Source of the DNA: a virus
Length of the DNA stretch: 53,939 bases
Reading direction: 5' to 3' (one strand)
IMG/VR virus record: IMGVR_UViG_3300030419_006158
Coordinates: 1 to 53,939 of that record
In this document: piece by piece, positions 31,801-39,619 of the stretch
Numbering within the stretch: the first letter of the stretch is position 1
How the letters are laid out: the number at the start of each line of letters is the position of its first letter
Translations under genes and position numbers: made by a program
Notes under the pieces: generated by a model
The model's input: the letters and a program-made list of their open reading frames with translations, nothing else
Told to the model about the DNA's origin: nothing
Database searches by the model: none

Positions 31801-32283
31801 ATGACTAGACCTCTTAGAAGACGAAGACAATCTCTTATAAGTCAAATTCGACAGAGACTAGATGATATGGAGGATCGTTTAGAGTTGATCGAAGATGACT
31901 TAGGTATAAATAGTTCTATGGCAGACGATAAAATAGTTACAGCCGATGGTCCAGTCGGAGTTGGTAGCACTGCTCCTGCTGTTGGTGTCGGTAGTACAGC
32001 AACCTCTGAGACTGTTGGTGTTGGTGTTGGTAGCACTGCTCCTGATAACGTTGGTGTAGGTAGTACAGCAACCTCCGAGACTGTTGGTGTTGGTGTTGGT
32101 AGCACTGCTCCTGATAACGTTGGTGTAGGTAGTACAGCAACCTCTGAGACTGTTGGTGTAGGTAGTACAGCTCCAAGTGGTACTACACAAACTGATCCAG
32201 ATACAGCTGCAGACGGAGAGCAACCTGCTCCTGCTGTTGGCGTTGGTAGTACAGCTCCTGCACCTGATCCAGATTTCAGTTAA
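31801..32283 (+). CDS. VGVGSTA repeat protein
   Basis: A 160-residue protein. A basic/coiled N-terminal 40 residues (RRRRQSLISQIRQRLDDMEDRLELIEDDLG) is followed by about ten variations of VGVGSTA(P/T) with spacers. The repeat region looks fibrous or adhesive and could extend from the virion. No family known. Exact late promoter, so expressed late. Confidence 0.55.
   Translation: MTRPLRRRRQSLISQIRQRLDDMEDRLELIEDDLGINSSMADDKIVTADGPVGVGSTAPAVGVGSTATSETVGVGVGSTAPDNVGVGSTATSETVGVGVGSTAPDNVGVGSTATSETVGVGSTAPSGTTQTDPDTAADGEQPAPAVGVGSTAPAPDPDFS
32008..32145 (+). repeat. Two tandem 69-bp repeats
   Basis: Units 32008-32076 and 32077-32145 differ at one or two bases; a partial third copy follows. Each encodes 23 residues (ETVGVGVGSTAPDNVGVGST plus ATS). 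In-frame length, so copy number can vary without frameshift. Confidence 0.85.
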
Positions 32284-32300
32284 TACAGCGCGGTGTTTTT

Positions 32301-32330
32301 TAGTGTTAGTGTGATATCTAACACTATTTC
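32301..32330 (+). terminator. Terminator-like hairpin at convergent junction
   Basis: TAGTGTTAG and CTAACACTA form a perfect 9-bp stem with an 8-nt loop, followed by TTTCTATGTTTG. Lies between the plus-strand repeat protein gene and a convergent minus-strand gene. Confidence 0.55.
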
Positions 32331-32339
32331 TATGTTTGT

Positions 32340-32759
32340 TTATCTTATACCGCCTGCTTGTTTTTCGTGAGGAGCACCAACCTTAGGTAAAAAATGAGGA
32401 TGGGCAGGTTCGTGTAGGTCATCTCTTCCTTGTTCTAGCTTTACAGATTTAATTCTTAAGTTATCAACATGATTTTCTAATGTAGAAACATCATCTTCAA
32501 TAAACCTCAAACGCATATTCTGTTCAGCATCGTCAGGTAGTGCACCTAACTGTCCGAGAGGCCATTTTACTCGGAACTCCGAGTTCATTGTTACGCTGTC
32601 TTTCATTCTTAATACGTCTATTTCTAATTGAGAAATTTTAGAAGTCAGTCCGAAATATCCCCAAACAGCTGCACCAGCTAGTACTATAATTTGTATTAAC
32701 CATTTAAGGTTAATACCTAAACTCGTGTCGTTATTGATTGTTGTGTTTTCACCATCCAT
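32340..32759 (-). CDS. Membrane-anchored coiled-coil protein
   Basis: A 139-residue protein. One transmembrane helix (about 18-38, LKWLIQIIVLAGAAVWGYFG) is followed by a coiled-coil (SKISQLEIDVLRMKD..., DDVSTLENHVDNLRIKS). The C-terminal tail is Pro/His-rich. This layout fits phage inner-membrane accessory lysis or i-spanin-like proteins, but no partner is certain. Confidence 0.5.
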   Translation of the reverse strand: MDGENTTINNDTSLGINLKWLIQIIVLAGAAVWGYFGLTSKISQLEIDVLRMKDSVTMNSEFRVKWPLGQLGALPDDAEQNMRLRFIEDDVSTLENHVDNLRIKSVKLEQGRDDLHEPAHPHFLPKVGAPHEKQAGGIR

Positions 32760-32764
32760 GTGAA

Positions 32765-32772
32765 TACTTATG
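32765..32772 (-). promoter_or_regulatory. Late promoter variant CATAAGTA
   Basis: Minus-strand CATAAGTA, TTCAC, then the ATG at 32759; spacing 5 nt. Confidence 0.4.
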
Positions 32773-33001
32773 CTAATAAATCAAGTTCATATGCAGTTAT
32801 TGCATCATAAAGAGCATTATATTCTAAAGTTTCATTAATTTGTTGTGCCAGGTATGCGCCAAAAAGTCTTTCTGATGCTGCTCGACGAACCGCTGTACTA
32901 CTCGCTAATTCCGCTGAAGTCTGTTGTCGATCACTCCAAGCTTTAATGCTTTTAGATTGTATATCATTATCCCCTATGTTCCACGGTAAGTTAACATTCA
33001 T
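32768..33001 (-). CDS. Small hypothetical protein
   Basis: A 77-residue, Ala-rich helical protein (TSAELASSTAVRRAASERLFGAYLAQQINETL). Overlaps the lipoprotein gene stop. Not recognised. Confidence 0.5.
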   Translation of the reverse strand: MNVNLPWNIGDNDIQSKSIKAWSDRQQTSAELASSTAVRRAASERLFGAYLAQQINETLEYNALYDAITAYELDLLA

Positions 33002-33261
33002 TTTTTAATTTCTATAGGCTCATGTTGTCTTGTTGTATAAATATGATGGAGTTTATCATACGCTTCGTCATAATTCCATTGTGGGCATTTCAAGGACATT
33101 GTTCTATGTTTTGGATAGTCTTCTTGCCATATCCATGTACCAGTGCATCCGGATAAAAATATTATAATACCGCCATACAGTATAATATGAAAAGCCCTAA
33201 AAATGGTGCTGCAGCTATAATTAAATAGCCTTCCCAGTTTTGTTTCATATCTTCCATCCAT
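32998..33261 (-). CDS. Lipoprotein overlapping an upstream membrane-protein gene
   Basis: The longest frame gives 87 residues with lipobox FLSGC (Cys about residue 39) and a mature part of about 49 residues (TGTWIWQEDYPKHRTMSLKCPQWNYDEAYDKLHHIY). ATG 33261 makes a long n-region and a 100-nt overlap with the next gene in another frame; no closer ATG is available, so the true start is uncertain. Confidence 0.45.
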   Translation of the reverse strand: MDGRYETKLGRLFNYSCSTIFRAFHIILYGGIIIFLSGCTGTWIWQEDYPKHRTMSLKCPQWNYDEAYDKLHHIYTTRQHEPIEIKK

Positions 33262-33356
33262 ATTTTTTTAATTTCTTTACATTGTTTTGTTATTTTATGT
33301 TTTTTATAATTTAATTGTTCTTTAAAGGTTAGGTTTCTATGAATTGGTTTAGCCAT
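33162..33356 (-). CDS. Small membrane protein
   Basis: A 64-residue protein, basic N-terminus (HRNLTFKEQLNYKKHKITKQCKEIKKIW) and a C-terminal transmembrane helix (YLIIAAAPFLGLFILYCMAVL). Tail-anchored topology. Its 3' third overlaps the lipoprotein frame. Confidence 0.5.
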   Translation of the reverse strand: MAKPIHRNLTFKEQLNYKKHKITKQCKEIKKIWMEDMKQNWEGYLIIAAAPFLGLFILYCMAVL

Positions 33357-33357
33357 T

Positions 33358-33567
33358 TCATCTTATTCCTGATCCTATTCTAATGAGGGGCAAATGTAAA
33401 ACTGAGTTTGTTTCTGACTCATTTGTTGTATAGCCTACGAACGCCATTGGTACGTCTATGTGCTCCACCTCTTTTGCAGGCGGCGGGAAGTAATAACATA
33501 TATCAAACGTTAATAGGGTACTAATAATAAAAATTATAAATGCTTTAAGTATATCTTCTGTTTTCAT
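33358..33567 (-). CDS. Small membrane/exported protein
   Basis: A 69-residue protein with an N-terminal hydrophobic helix (ILKAFIIFIISTLLTFDICYY) and a short beta-like exported tail. ATGA overlap with the upstream glycosyltransferase gene. No lipobox. Confidence 0.5.
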   Translation of the reverse strand: MKTEDILKAFIIFIISTLLTFDICYYFPPPAKEVEHIDVPMAFVGYTTNESETNSVLHLPLIRIGSGIR

Positions 33568-34511
33568 ATATTTTTTATCCTTTTATCGTTAACTGCGCTC
33601 GCTTTAGCGAAATTCCAACTAAAGGGAGTGATTTTGCTTCCTAACGCAACATCTGTTTTGCCTTGTTTAAGAAATAAAGGCACACAATTATGAATGCTTC
33701 TTTGTGTAATTTTCTGTTTTCGTGGTACAAACATTAATTCATTTATCTTTTTTGTATAGTCCTTAAATGTATCTTTATTTATTATGTTCGAAGAAGTTAT
33801 AAAAAAATCAAAAACTGCATGTGGTGTATAACAATTAGGGGACTTTTCATCAGGAGTTCTAACTGATAACTCTGTAAAGTATATGTACCTCGATAATTGA
33901 TCTCTTCGTACTAATGCCTCTAATTTTCCATACTTAATTTGTTTTAGGTATATGTCAGATCGACTTCTAATAATAATATCATAATGTATGTTATTTTCTT
34001 CCGCGTAGTCAGTCATAAGAATCAACGACTTACACATAGACATAATTTGAGAAAATTTCATTCTACTAGTTCTTTTTATTGCAGCATAAAACCCCTCTTT
34101 AATATTCATATTACTTGCTTTTAATTCTTCTGATGAAGATTGTAAAATATGTTTCATTATTGATTCATCTTTTACGTTATGTTTCTGCGCTACTAATTGA
34201 ATATATTTCCACGCTTCATCAATATGTGGATCAAGCTTGTCTTTACTCTCACATATACCCACTGTTGGTTTAAAATTATATTGTAATTCATCAGCATTAA
34301 TATTTTTTATCATAGGTTCGTCTGTTAGCTTAACATCTCTAGGCTTAGCTGGATACTGACAAGTAACATCATCCCAGAAATGATAGAATACATCAACCTT
34401 TATTGGACCGAGACTGGCTTGGTCTATAAACTTAGAAATTGATTGGACGGCATTTTCCCAAAACCTTGGTTCTGTACTAAGACAAATAGCTATATTTATT
34501 TTTTTATCCAT
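33564..34511 (-). CDS. Glycosyltransferase-like protein (SxEPR family)
   Basis: A 315-residue protein, paralogous to the 49586-50491 product. Both have NIAIC.S.EPR at the start, VDVFYHFWDDVT, and YDIIIRSRSDIYL. This layout (S.Q/EPR...FYH.WD...YD.iiR.R.D) belongs to poorly described GT-A-like enzymes found in phages and large viruses. The RSRSD motif likely binds the donor. Confidence 0.55.
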   Translation of the reverse strand: MDKKINIAICLSTEPRFWENAVQSISKFIDQASLGPIKVDVFYHFWDDVTCQYPAKPRDVKLTDEPMIKNINADELQYNFKPTVGICESKDKLDPHIDEAWKYIQLVAQKHNVKDESIMKHILQSSSEELKASNMNIKEGFYAAIKRTSRMKFSQIMSMCKSLILMTDYAEENNIHYDIIIRSRSDIYLKQIKYGKLEALVRRDQLSRYIYFTELSVRTPDEKSPNCYTPHAVFDFFITSSNIINKDTFKDYTKKINELMFVPRKQKITQRSIHNCVPLFLKQGKTDVALGSKITPFSWNFAKASAVNDKRIKNI

Positions 34512-34514
34512 TTT

Positions 34515-34634
34515 TTATTCTTTAATTTCTTTCTTCGTGTTTTGTCTTTCCTCCTTCCAAAACTTTCTCTGCCAATATTTACGTAAATGCTTCCGCCATT
34601 GGGGAGATCTAGTTAGTTTACTTGTTTTGGCCAT
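34515..34634 (-). CDS. 39-residue basic protein
   Basis: MAKTSKLTRSPQWRKHLRKY then WQRKFWKEERQNTKKEIKE: strongly basic and Trp-rich. Overlaps the preceding small gene by 22 nt. Might bind nucleic acid; evidence is composition and tight packing only. Confidence 0.4.
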   Translation of the reverse strand: MAKTSKLTRSPQWRKHLRKYWQRKFWKEERQNTKKEIKE

Positions 34635-34789
34635 TCTTCTTTTCTTTCTTGGATGGTTAGTTTTTCTTGTTTGTTACCAAACGCGCTATGTCTTGGATTG
34701 CAGCAACATTGGCATCGCGGTTTGTTGTCCCTTATTTTTTCCGCTTTGCCTGTTTTGTAATTTATATGGTTTCTCGTTGTTCTACTCAT
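34613..34789 (-). CDS. 58-residue Cys-containing basic protein
   Basis: MSRTTRNHINYKTGKAEKIR...RCQCCCNPRHSAFGNK: the CxCCC...H cluster may bind metal. The ATG overlaps the last codons of the ankyrin-cyclase gene in another frame. Resembles no family I know. Confidence 0.4.
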   Translation of the reverse strand: MSRTTRNHINYKTGKAEKIRDNKPRCQCCCNPRHSAFGNKQEKLTIQERKEEWPKQVN

Positions 34790-36326
34790 CTGTCTTGAAC
34801 TCCGCTTTTTTAGTACCTCTCCAGTCGGGGAACTCTGTTCGACCGAATCCAGGGCCGTATGCTGTATGTATGTGTACAGTTGTACCATGCTTAACAAACA
34901 CTTGACCCCAGTCTTCAAATTTTAACCCTGGTATATCCATTTCACTTACGTTATTATATACTTGGTTTGAAATTAATATATGATCATTATCTCCAGCATC
35001 CATACACCTTTGCGCCATGTTAATGCCGTGTCCACTGACGTTTGGATTATCATTAATGTCTTTTACTGGTACTACAGGGCCAGTGTATAACCCGTTCCTT
35101 AAACCTATGTTTGCGCTTTTATAGCATTTCTTACCTACATCTACTGCACATTTAAAAGCAGCATGAACACTATTAAAAAACACTAAAGCCATTCCATCAC
35201 CAGTAGGTAAGATTATTAACTTACCTTGTCTTTGTGCTTGTTGATATCCTTCTGTTCCTTTAACAATAGCGATAAGATCATCCATTACTTTCTTTTGCAT
35301 CGCGGTACTCTTTTTGGAGTAACCTACAATATCCATAAAGTATGTATGAGACTCACAAGGACTATCATACGTAATAGAATCACCTTTTAAGTTAAATGGG
35401 TCGCCTCCCCACTTCCATTTTATAACTCTAGATCTCTTCAAGCGCTCTTCTTCTGCTTTAGCTTTATCAGCAGCTTCTTGTATGCGTGCGTTTCTTTCGT
35501 CGTGTTCTTTCTGTAGCGCATCTTCTCTAGCTCGTCTATCAGCCTTCGACTCAGTCATTTTACCCCATAGACTAGTTGGAGCTTTTTTGACATTTTGAAA
35601 TTCCATAGATTTGTATTCTTTTGGTTTATTAGAACCAACTTTAACATGACTCGTAGAGCCCGTAGGTTGTTTTTTATAGTTCCTATTAGGGTTCTTTAAA
35701 CATCCTTTAGATTTTAAATACGTTAATAGCTCTTCATAATTATTATCAGAAGCTATTTCGTACGGATTTAATTGACCGTCGAGACATGCCCCGTTCGGAT
35801 TAGCCTTATATTCAAATAGTAGCTCGCACAGTTCTTTATTGTTTAACTCTACAGCATAATGAATAGCCATCCACCCTCGATTATCTCTTCCATTAACTTT
35901 TATGGTATCATCTTCTAATAATGTTTCAATTTCATCTACATCTTCCATTTGCACGGCTTGTTGTAGGGTCATATCATTACCGTAAAATTGTCCTCCCTTG
36001 TCTTTTAAGTTAGTAAGTATTTTTAACCGATTTGGTCCCTCTGCTACATCCATTGGGTAAACTATAGGATCTTTGCTATGTTCATTTTTTTCTAGAGCTA
36101 AGTTCCAATCGCTTTGAGTTTCATTTTGTGGTGGATTACTTTTTACATTTGGTGATATTCCAGCATCTAGTATTATTTGAACGATTTTAGTCTTACTGCT
36201 ATTAGCTGCATAGTGTAGAGGGCTCCATCCTCTTTCTTTATCTAAGGATAGTATAAGCCTTTTATTTTTTACAGCAGTTTTGATGCCTTTAATGTTACCA
36301 GACCTAGCTAAAGCATGAACATCCAT
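34782..36326 (-). CDS. Ankyrin-repeat protein fused to class III nucleotide cyclase
   Basis: A 514-residue protein. Residues 1-210 hold four or so ankyrin repeats (GWSPLHYAANSSKTKIVQIILDAGISPN; GWMAIHYAVELNNKELCELLFEYKANPN). About 255-300 is a charged coiled coil. About 325-495 is a class III cyclase: metal Asp D332 (YFMDIVGYSKKS), D377 (LPTGDGMALVF), and transition-state N436/R440 (GINMAQRCMDAG). The usual adenine-selecting Lys and Asp/Thr are L373 and N429 by my eye alignment, so the base specificity may not be ATP. It would produce a cyclic nucleotide, gated by an ankyrin-bound protein. AATAAATA lies 7 nt upstream, suggesting late expression. Confidence 0.82.
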   Translation of the reverse strand: MDVHALARSGNIKGIKTAVKNKRLILSLDKERGWSPLHYAANSSKTKIVQIILDAGISPNVKSNPPQNETQSDWNLALEKNEHSKDPIVYPMDVAEGPNRLKILTNLKDKGGQFYGNDMTLQQAVQMEDVDEIETLLEDDTIKVNGRDNRGWMAIHYAVELNNKELCELLFEYKANPNGACLDGQLNPYEIASDNNYEELLTYLKSKGCLKNPNRNYKKQPTGSTSHVKVGSNKPKEYKSMEFQNVKKAPTSLWGKMTESKADRRAREDALQKEHDERNARIQEAADKAKAEEERLKRSRVIKWKWGGDPFNLKGDSITYDSPCESHTYFMDIVGYSKKSTAMQKKVMDDLIAIVKGTEGYQQAQRQGKLIILPTGDGMALVFFNSVHAAFKCAVDVGKKCYKSANIGLRNGLYTGPVVPVKDINDNPNVSGHGINMAQRCMDAGDNDHILISNQVYNNVSEMDIPGLKFEDWGQVFVKHGTTVHIHTAYGPGFGRTEFPDWRGTKKAEFKTDE

Positions 36327-36332
36327 ATAGAA

Positions 36333-37325
36333 TTATTTATTTTTATCTAATTTGTTAATGTATGTGATGACTTGTTTTATTGAATCATGTAATGGTGTAG
36401 TTGCTTCGAACCCAAGTATTTGTTTAGCTTTTGTAACATCAGGTATGCGTTTTTGTATATCGTATGTAGGTGGTTCGTCGCTTATGTAATTAAAAGGCTT
36501 ATCACCATTAATTTCTTTCCATACTAACTGTGCTAATTCTAAAATAGTTGTTGTCTGTGAGGTTGAGATATTAAAATCTTCATTTATTGCAGCTTCATTT
36601 TCAATGGCTAATCTTATACCTCGCACAACATCTTTTACATCTGTAAAACAACGAACTTGGTTACCAGAGCCTAAAATATGTAATGGGTCTTGTCCTTGAA
36701 GAGTTTTATTAATTAAGTCTGGTAAAACAAATTTATTAACTTTCCCTGTCGCGTGATTAATACCAGTACCTATACAATTTGATGGTCGTATAATTGTGTA
36801 TGGTAATTGATATTGCTCATATGCACTTTTAGTAATATATTCTCTTAGGAGTGTTTGAAATCCATAAGTAGAGACTGGTGCTAGAATATTTTTTAAAGAG
36901 GCTTCGGTTGTAGGAAAAGTATCAGCATTTTCAAACACCTCACTCCCAGAAAGTACAATCTGCCGTTTTACTTGATACTCTTTAAATAGCTTAATAGCTA
37001 ATTCAGTTTCAGTAGTTAATATTCGTGCGTTTGCTTGTAGTGCATCATATGAACGTTTATCATAATAACGTGTACCATATACTTCACCAGCAGCAGAAAC
37101 CCAAACATCAATATCTTTAAAACAAGGACCTAGTCTAGGAGTTATTTGACATTTTACAATATTTGTTTCTAAGAATGTAAACTCAGGATGGTTGTCATGT
37201 TTTCTTTCTATTTTTCCATACTTAGAGCAATCATCTAGACCCATTACTGAGTATCCATTACTAAGTAATTCGTCACACAAGTGACTACCTATAAACCCTT
37301 GACATCCAGTTACTACTACTTTCAT
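36333..37325 (-). CDS. NAD-dependent sugar epimerase/dehydratase
   Basis: A 330-residue SDR. TGCQGFIGSHLCDELL, VLSGSEVFE (catalytic Ser region), STYGFQTLLREY (Tyr with an unusual x-x-x spacing: Y-G-F-Q-T, where the expected Lys is T), RPSNCIGTG, and RCFTDVKDVVRGI. The missing catalytic Lys could reflect misalignment or altered activity. Paralogous in fold to the 15474-16427 epimerase, but distant. Confidence 0.75.
   Translation of the reverse strand: MKVVVTGCQGFIGSHLCDELLSNGYSVMGLDDCSKYGKIERKHDNHPEFTFLETNIVKCQITPRLGPCFKDIDVWVSAAGEVYGTRYYDKRSYDALQANARILTTETELAIKLFKEYQVKRQIVLSGSEVFENADTFPTTEASLKNILAPVSTYGFQTLLREYITKSAYEQYQLPYTIIRPSNCIGTGINHATGKVNKFVLPDLINKTLQGQDPLHILGSGNQVRCFTDVKDVVRGIRLAIENEAAINEDFNISTSQTTTILELAQLVWKEINGDKPFNYISDEPPTYDIQKRIPDVTKAKQILGFEATTPLHDSIKQVITYINKLDKNK
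36334..36341 (-). promoter_or_regulatory. Late promoter variant AATAAATA
   Basis: Minus-strand AATAAATA 7 nt before the ankyrin-cyclase ATG, overlapping the end of the epimerase gene. Confidence 0.55.
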
Positions 37326-37341
37326 TACTATGTAAAATTAT

Positions 37342-37635
37342 TTATGGCGTACTTGCGTGACAATCATAACATCTATCTTGCATTAGTTTATGATCGAGCA
37401 TCAGTTCGTGTCTTATATTCCATCTTTCGATGTCGTGTTGATCAGGTAAACTACCTGGTTCTACGTCATATTCAGCAGCGTAATAATAAATAGTAAGTTG
37501 CCGTCGGTAGTTGTGACACTCTGCCATTTGTGCGGCTTGTTTTGCTTTTGCTGAAGCTGATAGTAACATCCCTGTTAATATTGAGATTATTGTTATAGTT
37601 ACTAAAAGTTCGAGTAAGGTGTAACCTTTTCTCAT
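37342..37635 (-). CDS. Type IV pilin/pseudopilin-like protein, short
   Basis: A 97-residue protein. [27 protein letters not shown] is a prepilin signal: basic leader, cleavage before a hydrophobic helix with Glu at position +5 (G/YTLLE). The ATG overlaps the TGA of the upstream pseudopilin gene, so the two are translationally coupled. A C-terminal CYDC may form a disulfide. It needs a host prepilin peptidase (PilD) to mature. Confidence 0.75.
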   Translation of the reverse strand: MRKGYTLLELLVTITIISILTGMLLSASAKAKQAAQMAECHNYRRQLTIYYYAAEYDVEPGSLPDQHDIERWNIRHELMLDHKLMQDRCYDCHASTP

Positions 37636-38612
37636 TGCATAGGTTTCCATGTTGGATGGTGACCCCATGTATCATTCCAGTACCATCCCCAGGAATCGTA
37701 CGATTGCCCATCAATATTTCTAATATTCCAAGGTCTAAAATATCTAGATACACCACTATGAACTTTTCGCCAAGGATGATTATTAGGGTTTGGTTCAGTG
37801 GCTCTATCACTTAACCATTTTATATCTCTATTGTTAGGACTAACGAAAAGATCTCTTGTTGTTGTAGGGTTTTGTACTGATTGAGGAATAACTTTAGTAT
37901 CCTCTTCTAACCATCTTCTAAATTCCACATGAGCATCTACGAAAGAAACTACAGAGCCATAATTATGGTAAACACCAGGCCAGTCCATAGAGAATGCGCT
38001 CTCTTTTCCAGTTAAGGTAGGAGGTACTCTAAAGTTACCAGCGTTTATAGATTGTGGAGGCATTTCAATAAAAGTAAAAATAGAAGAAGGGTCTCTTACA
38101 TCATCATATGTATGATAAATTTTATGCTGAGTGTCAGCTTCGAAAGGCCAACCTGACCACCCTCCAACAAAAATATTTACGCTATAAGATCTAGGTCTTT
38201 TTTTTATAATGTTAACCCAATTAGTAGCGTCTTTAGCTTTTTCTTGCCAAACTACCGTTGACTTATCTCCGGGACATCCAAAAATCCCCATACCCGCATA
38301 AGGCTTAAGCGGTGACCAAAACAATGGCCTGTCTGTTTGACCCCAAGCTCCACTGCCACTCATGCTATCTGCAACCCAAGCCCACATACCTGTTGGTTCA
38401 GCTCTCCATGCAGACGCATAAGGAAATCTATCTTCATGGTCACCTGCAAATTCAGCATAAGCTAAATTGAGTTGGCGTTGATTGTTTATGCAGGCAGCTT
38501 GCCATCCTGTTTGTTTAGCTGATGAAAGAGCTGGTAGTAGTAATGCAGCTAGTATAGCAATGATTGCAATTACTACAAGTAGTTCGATTAAACTAAAGCC
38601 TTTCTTGAACAT
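37632..38612 (-). CDS. Type II secretion pseudopilin-like protein, PVC type
   Basis: A 326-residue protein. [20 protein letters not shown] is a textbook class III prepilin signal (cleavage after G, Glu at +5). It is followed by [11 protein letters not shown]...[25 protein letters not shown], the hallmark N-terminus of the expanded secreted-protein family of Verrucomicrobia, Lentisphaerae and Planctomycetes. A C-terminal domain contains [12 protein letters not shown] and many Trp. Such proteins are rarely seen in phages; it probably came from a host relative. Confidence 0.85.
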   Translation of the reverse strand: MFKKGFSLIELLVVIAIIAILAALLLPALSSAKQTGWQAACINNQRQLNLAYAEFAGDHEDRFPYASAWRAEPTGMWAWVADSMSGSGAWGQTDRPLFWSPLKPYAGMGIFGCPGDKSTVVWQEKAKDATNWVNIIKKRPRSYSVNIFVGGWSGWPFEADTQHKIYHTYDDVRDPSSIFTFIEMPPQSINAGNFRVPPTLTGKESAFSMDWPGVYHNYGSVVSFVDAHVEFRRWLEEDTKVIPQSVQNPTTTRDLFVSPNNRDIKWLSDRATEPNPNNHPWRKVHSGVSRYFRPWNIRNIDGQSYDSWGWYWNDTWGHHPTWKPMQ

Positions 38613-38619
38613 ATCTAAA

Positions 38620-38627
38620 TATTTATT
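38620..38627 (-). promoter_or_regulatory. Late promoter variant AATAAATA
   Basis: Minus-strand AATAAATA, TTTAGAT, then the ATG of the large pseudopilin gene. Confidence 0.55.
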
Positions 38628-38657
38628 CTCAGATTTCTGGAGAAAAAATATATATTT

Positions 38658-38879
38658 TTACTTAGTGAGATAAGTTACTATGATAGAACAAATAACGCCC
38701 ATCACAGCACCTCCAATAGTACCAATCATTGCTATCTTGGAATTTTGAGTAGCTACTTGAAGCTCTATCTTTTTTTGATTGTCTTGTAAGCGACCTATAT
38801 CCCCATCGAGTCTATGTAACTCACTGAGTACTAACCGTCTCCACTCGGCCCAAGACCCATTTTCTTTAGGTTCATTCAT
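38658..38879 (-). CDS. XhlA-like small membrane protein
   Basis: A 73-residue protein. SWAEWRRLVLSELHRLDGDIGRLQDNQKKIELQVATQNSKI is an amphipathic/coiled region, followed by a C-terminal transmembrane helix (IGTIGGAVMGVICSIIVTYL). This is the layout of phage hemolysin XhlA/holin-associated proteins. Overlaps the PAS gene stop. Confidence 0.55.
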   Translation of the reverse strand: MNEPKENGSWAEWRRLVLSELHRLDGDIGRLQDNQKKIELQVATQNSKIAMIGTIGGAVMGVICSIIVTYLTK

Positions 38880-39213
38880 GCGATATAAGAGTCACTTTCT
38901 TATGTATAAGTTTACCATCACGCCGTAAGTCTGTTACTTTTACCATGTGTTTCGTGTCGTGTATCGTAATTGTTCTAGATCGTTTATTATTCGTTAAAAC
39001 ATCTATACCAAGAATAGTATTTAGACCCTTATTGTGAATTTCTTCTTTATTCACATCAAATGACCTTTGAAAATAATCGTTACACCATTTGATTCTTCCA
39101 GCCTCTGATACTAACACAATAGAATAATCAGCCTTTGTAACGTAATCTATAAAATCGTTTTCATGCAGCTCTAGCTGATGAGTTAATTTCTCTAACTTCT
39201 TTAAATTAGTCAC
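38872..39213 (-). CDS. PAS-domain sensor protein
   Basis: A 113-residue protein. ADYSIVLVSEAGRIKWCNDYFQRSFDVNKEEIHNKGLNTILG is a PAS domain beginning, and RTITIHDTKHMVKVTDLRRDGK its later strands. No kinase or cyclase output is fused. It may sense a ligand and act on a partner, conceivably the nearby ankyrin-cyclase. GTG start, placed 7 nt after CATAAATA. Confidence 0.65.
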   Translation of the reverse strand: MTNLKKLEKLTHQLELHENDFIDYVTKADYSIVLVSEAGRIKWCNDYFQRSFDVNKEEIHNKGLNTILGIDVLTNNKRSRTITIHDTKHMVKVTDLRRDGKLIHKKVTLISHE

Positions 39214-39241
39214 TTGTAATTATTTATGGAAACGCTATAAT
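39214..39241 (+). promoter_or_regulatory. Sigma70-like promoter (TTGTAA-16-TATAAT)
   Basis: TTGTAA, 16 bp, TATAAT, then 6 nt to the ATG at 39248. Overlaps the opposing late promoter at 39221-39228. Confidence 0.6.
39221..39228 (-). promoter_or_regulatory. Late promoter variant CATAAATA
   Basis: Minus-strand CATAAATA, ATTACAA, then the GTG of the PAS gene. Confidence 0.5.
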
Positions 39242-39247
39242 GTATTT

Positions 39248-39574
39248 ATGCGTTACGATAACGTTGCAGATAAGGAAAATTGTTTTTCCTGCCAAAAACC
39301 AATCCAAGGTAAATGGGATAGTCAAGTTCACCTAGGTATGTTAACAGGTGAATTAAACAACAATAGTATATACAATCTCTTTATTTACGACAAGCATATA
39401 AAATGCTCTCCAAGTCGCGCGCAACGGATCATTCACCCTGCATATCCGCAGGTGTTTGATGATAGGGAGTCGTTTGATATTCGACTGTGGGATGAGGATG
39501 AACGAACCAAGTGGGTGAAGATATATACCGATGCTTGGGTTAAGCTTCAAGAGAAATATAATCCTAATTGGTAA
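39248..39574 (+). CDS. Hypothetical protein with CxxC
   Basis: A 108-residue protein; NCFSCQKPIQGKW near the N-terminus suggests a half zinc-ribbon. The remainder is acidic and aromatic. Leaderless-type promoter upstream. Not recognised. Confidence 0.5.
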   Translation: MRYDNVADKENCFSCQKPIQGKWDSQVHLGMLTGELNNNSIYNLFIYDKHIKCSPSRAQRIIHPAYPQVFDDRESFDIRLWDEDERTKWVKIYTDAWVKLQEKYNPNW

Positions 39575-39580
39575 AAGACC

Positions 39581-39608
39581 TTGCTCTTGTACATTAATTA
39601 TATATAAT
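39581..39608 (+). promoter_or_regulatory. Sigma70-like promoter (TTGCTC-16-TATAAT)
   Basis: TTGCTC, 16 bp, TATAAT, with a second overlapping TATAAT; 11 nt to ATG 39620. Confidence 0.5.
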
Positions 39609-39619
39609 ATAATATTGTT

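Noticed and set aside
31842-32223. Three minus-strand open frames opposite the VGVGSTA repeats
   Set aside because: Repeats without stops open all frames; the plus strand has the exact late promoter and a start.
32998-33356. Classic Rz/Rz1 spanin pair
   Set aside because: The overlapping membrane protein has its helix at the C-terminus rather than the N-terminus and no periplasmic coiled coil.
34537-34905. Plus-strand 122-residue hydrophobic open frame
   Set aside because: It is antisense to three minus-strand genes with better composition and coupling; Phe/Leu/Cys richness is the usual antisense artefact.
37334-37341. CATAAATA upstream of the minus-strand epimerase
   Set aside because: About 13 nt from ATG, outside the 5-10 nt range of the other sites, so I did not list it as a promoter.
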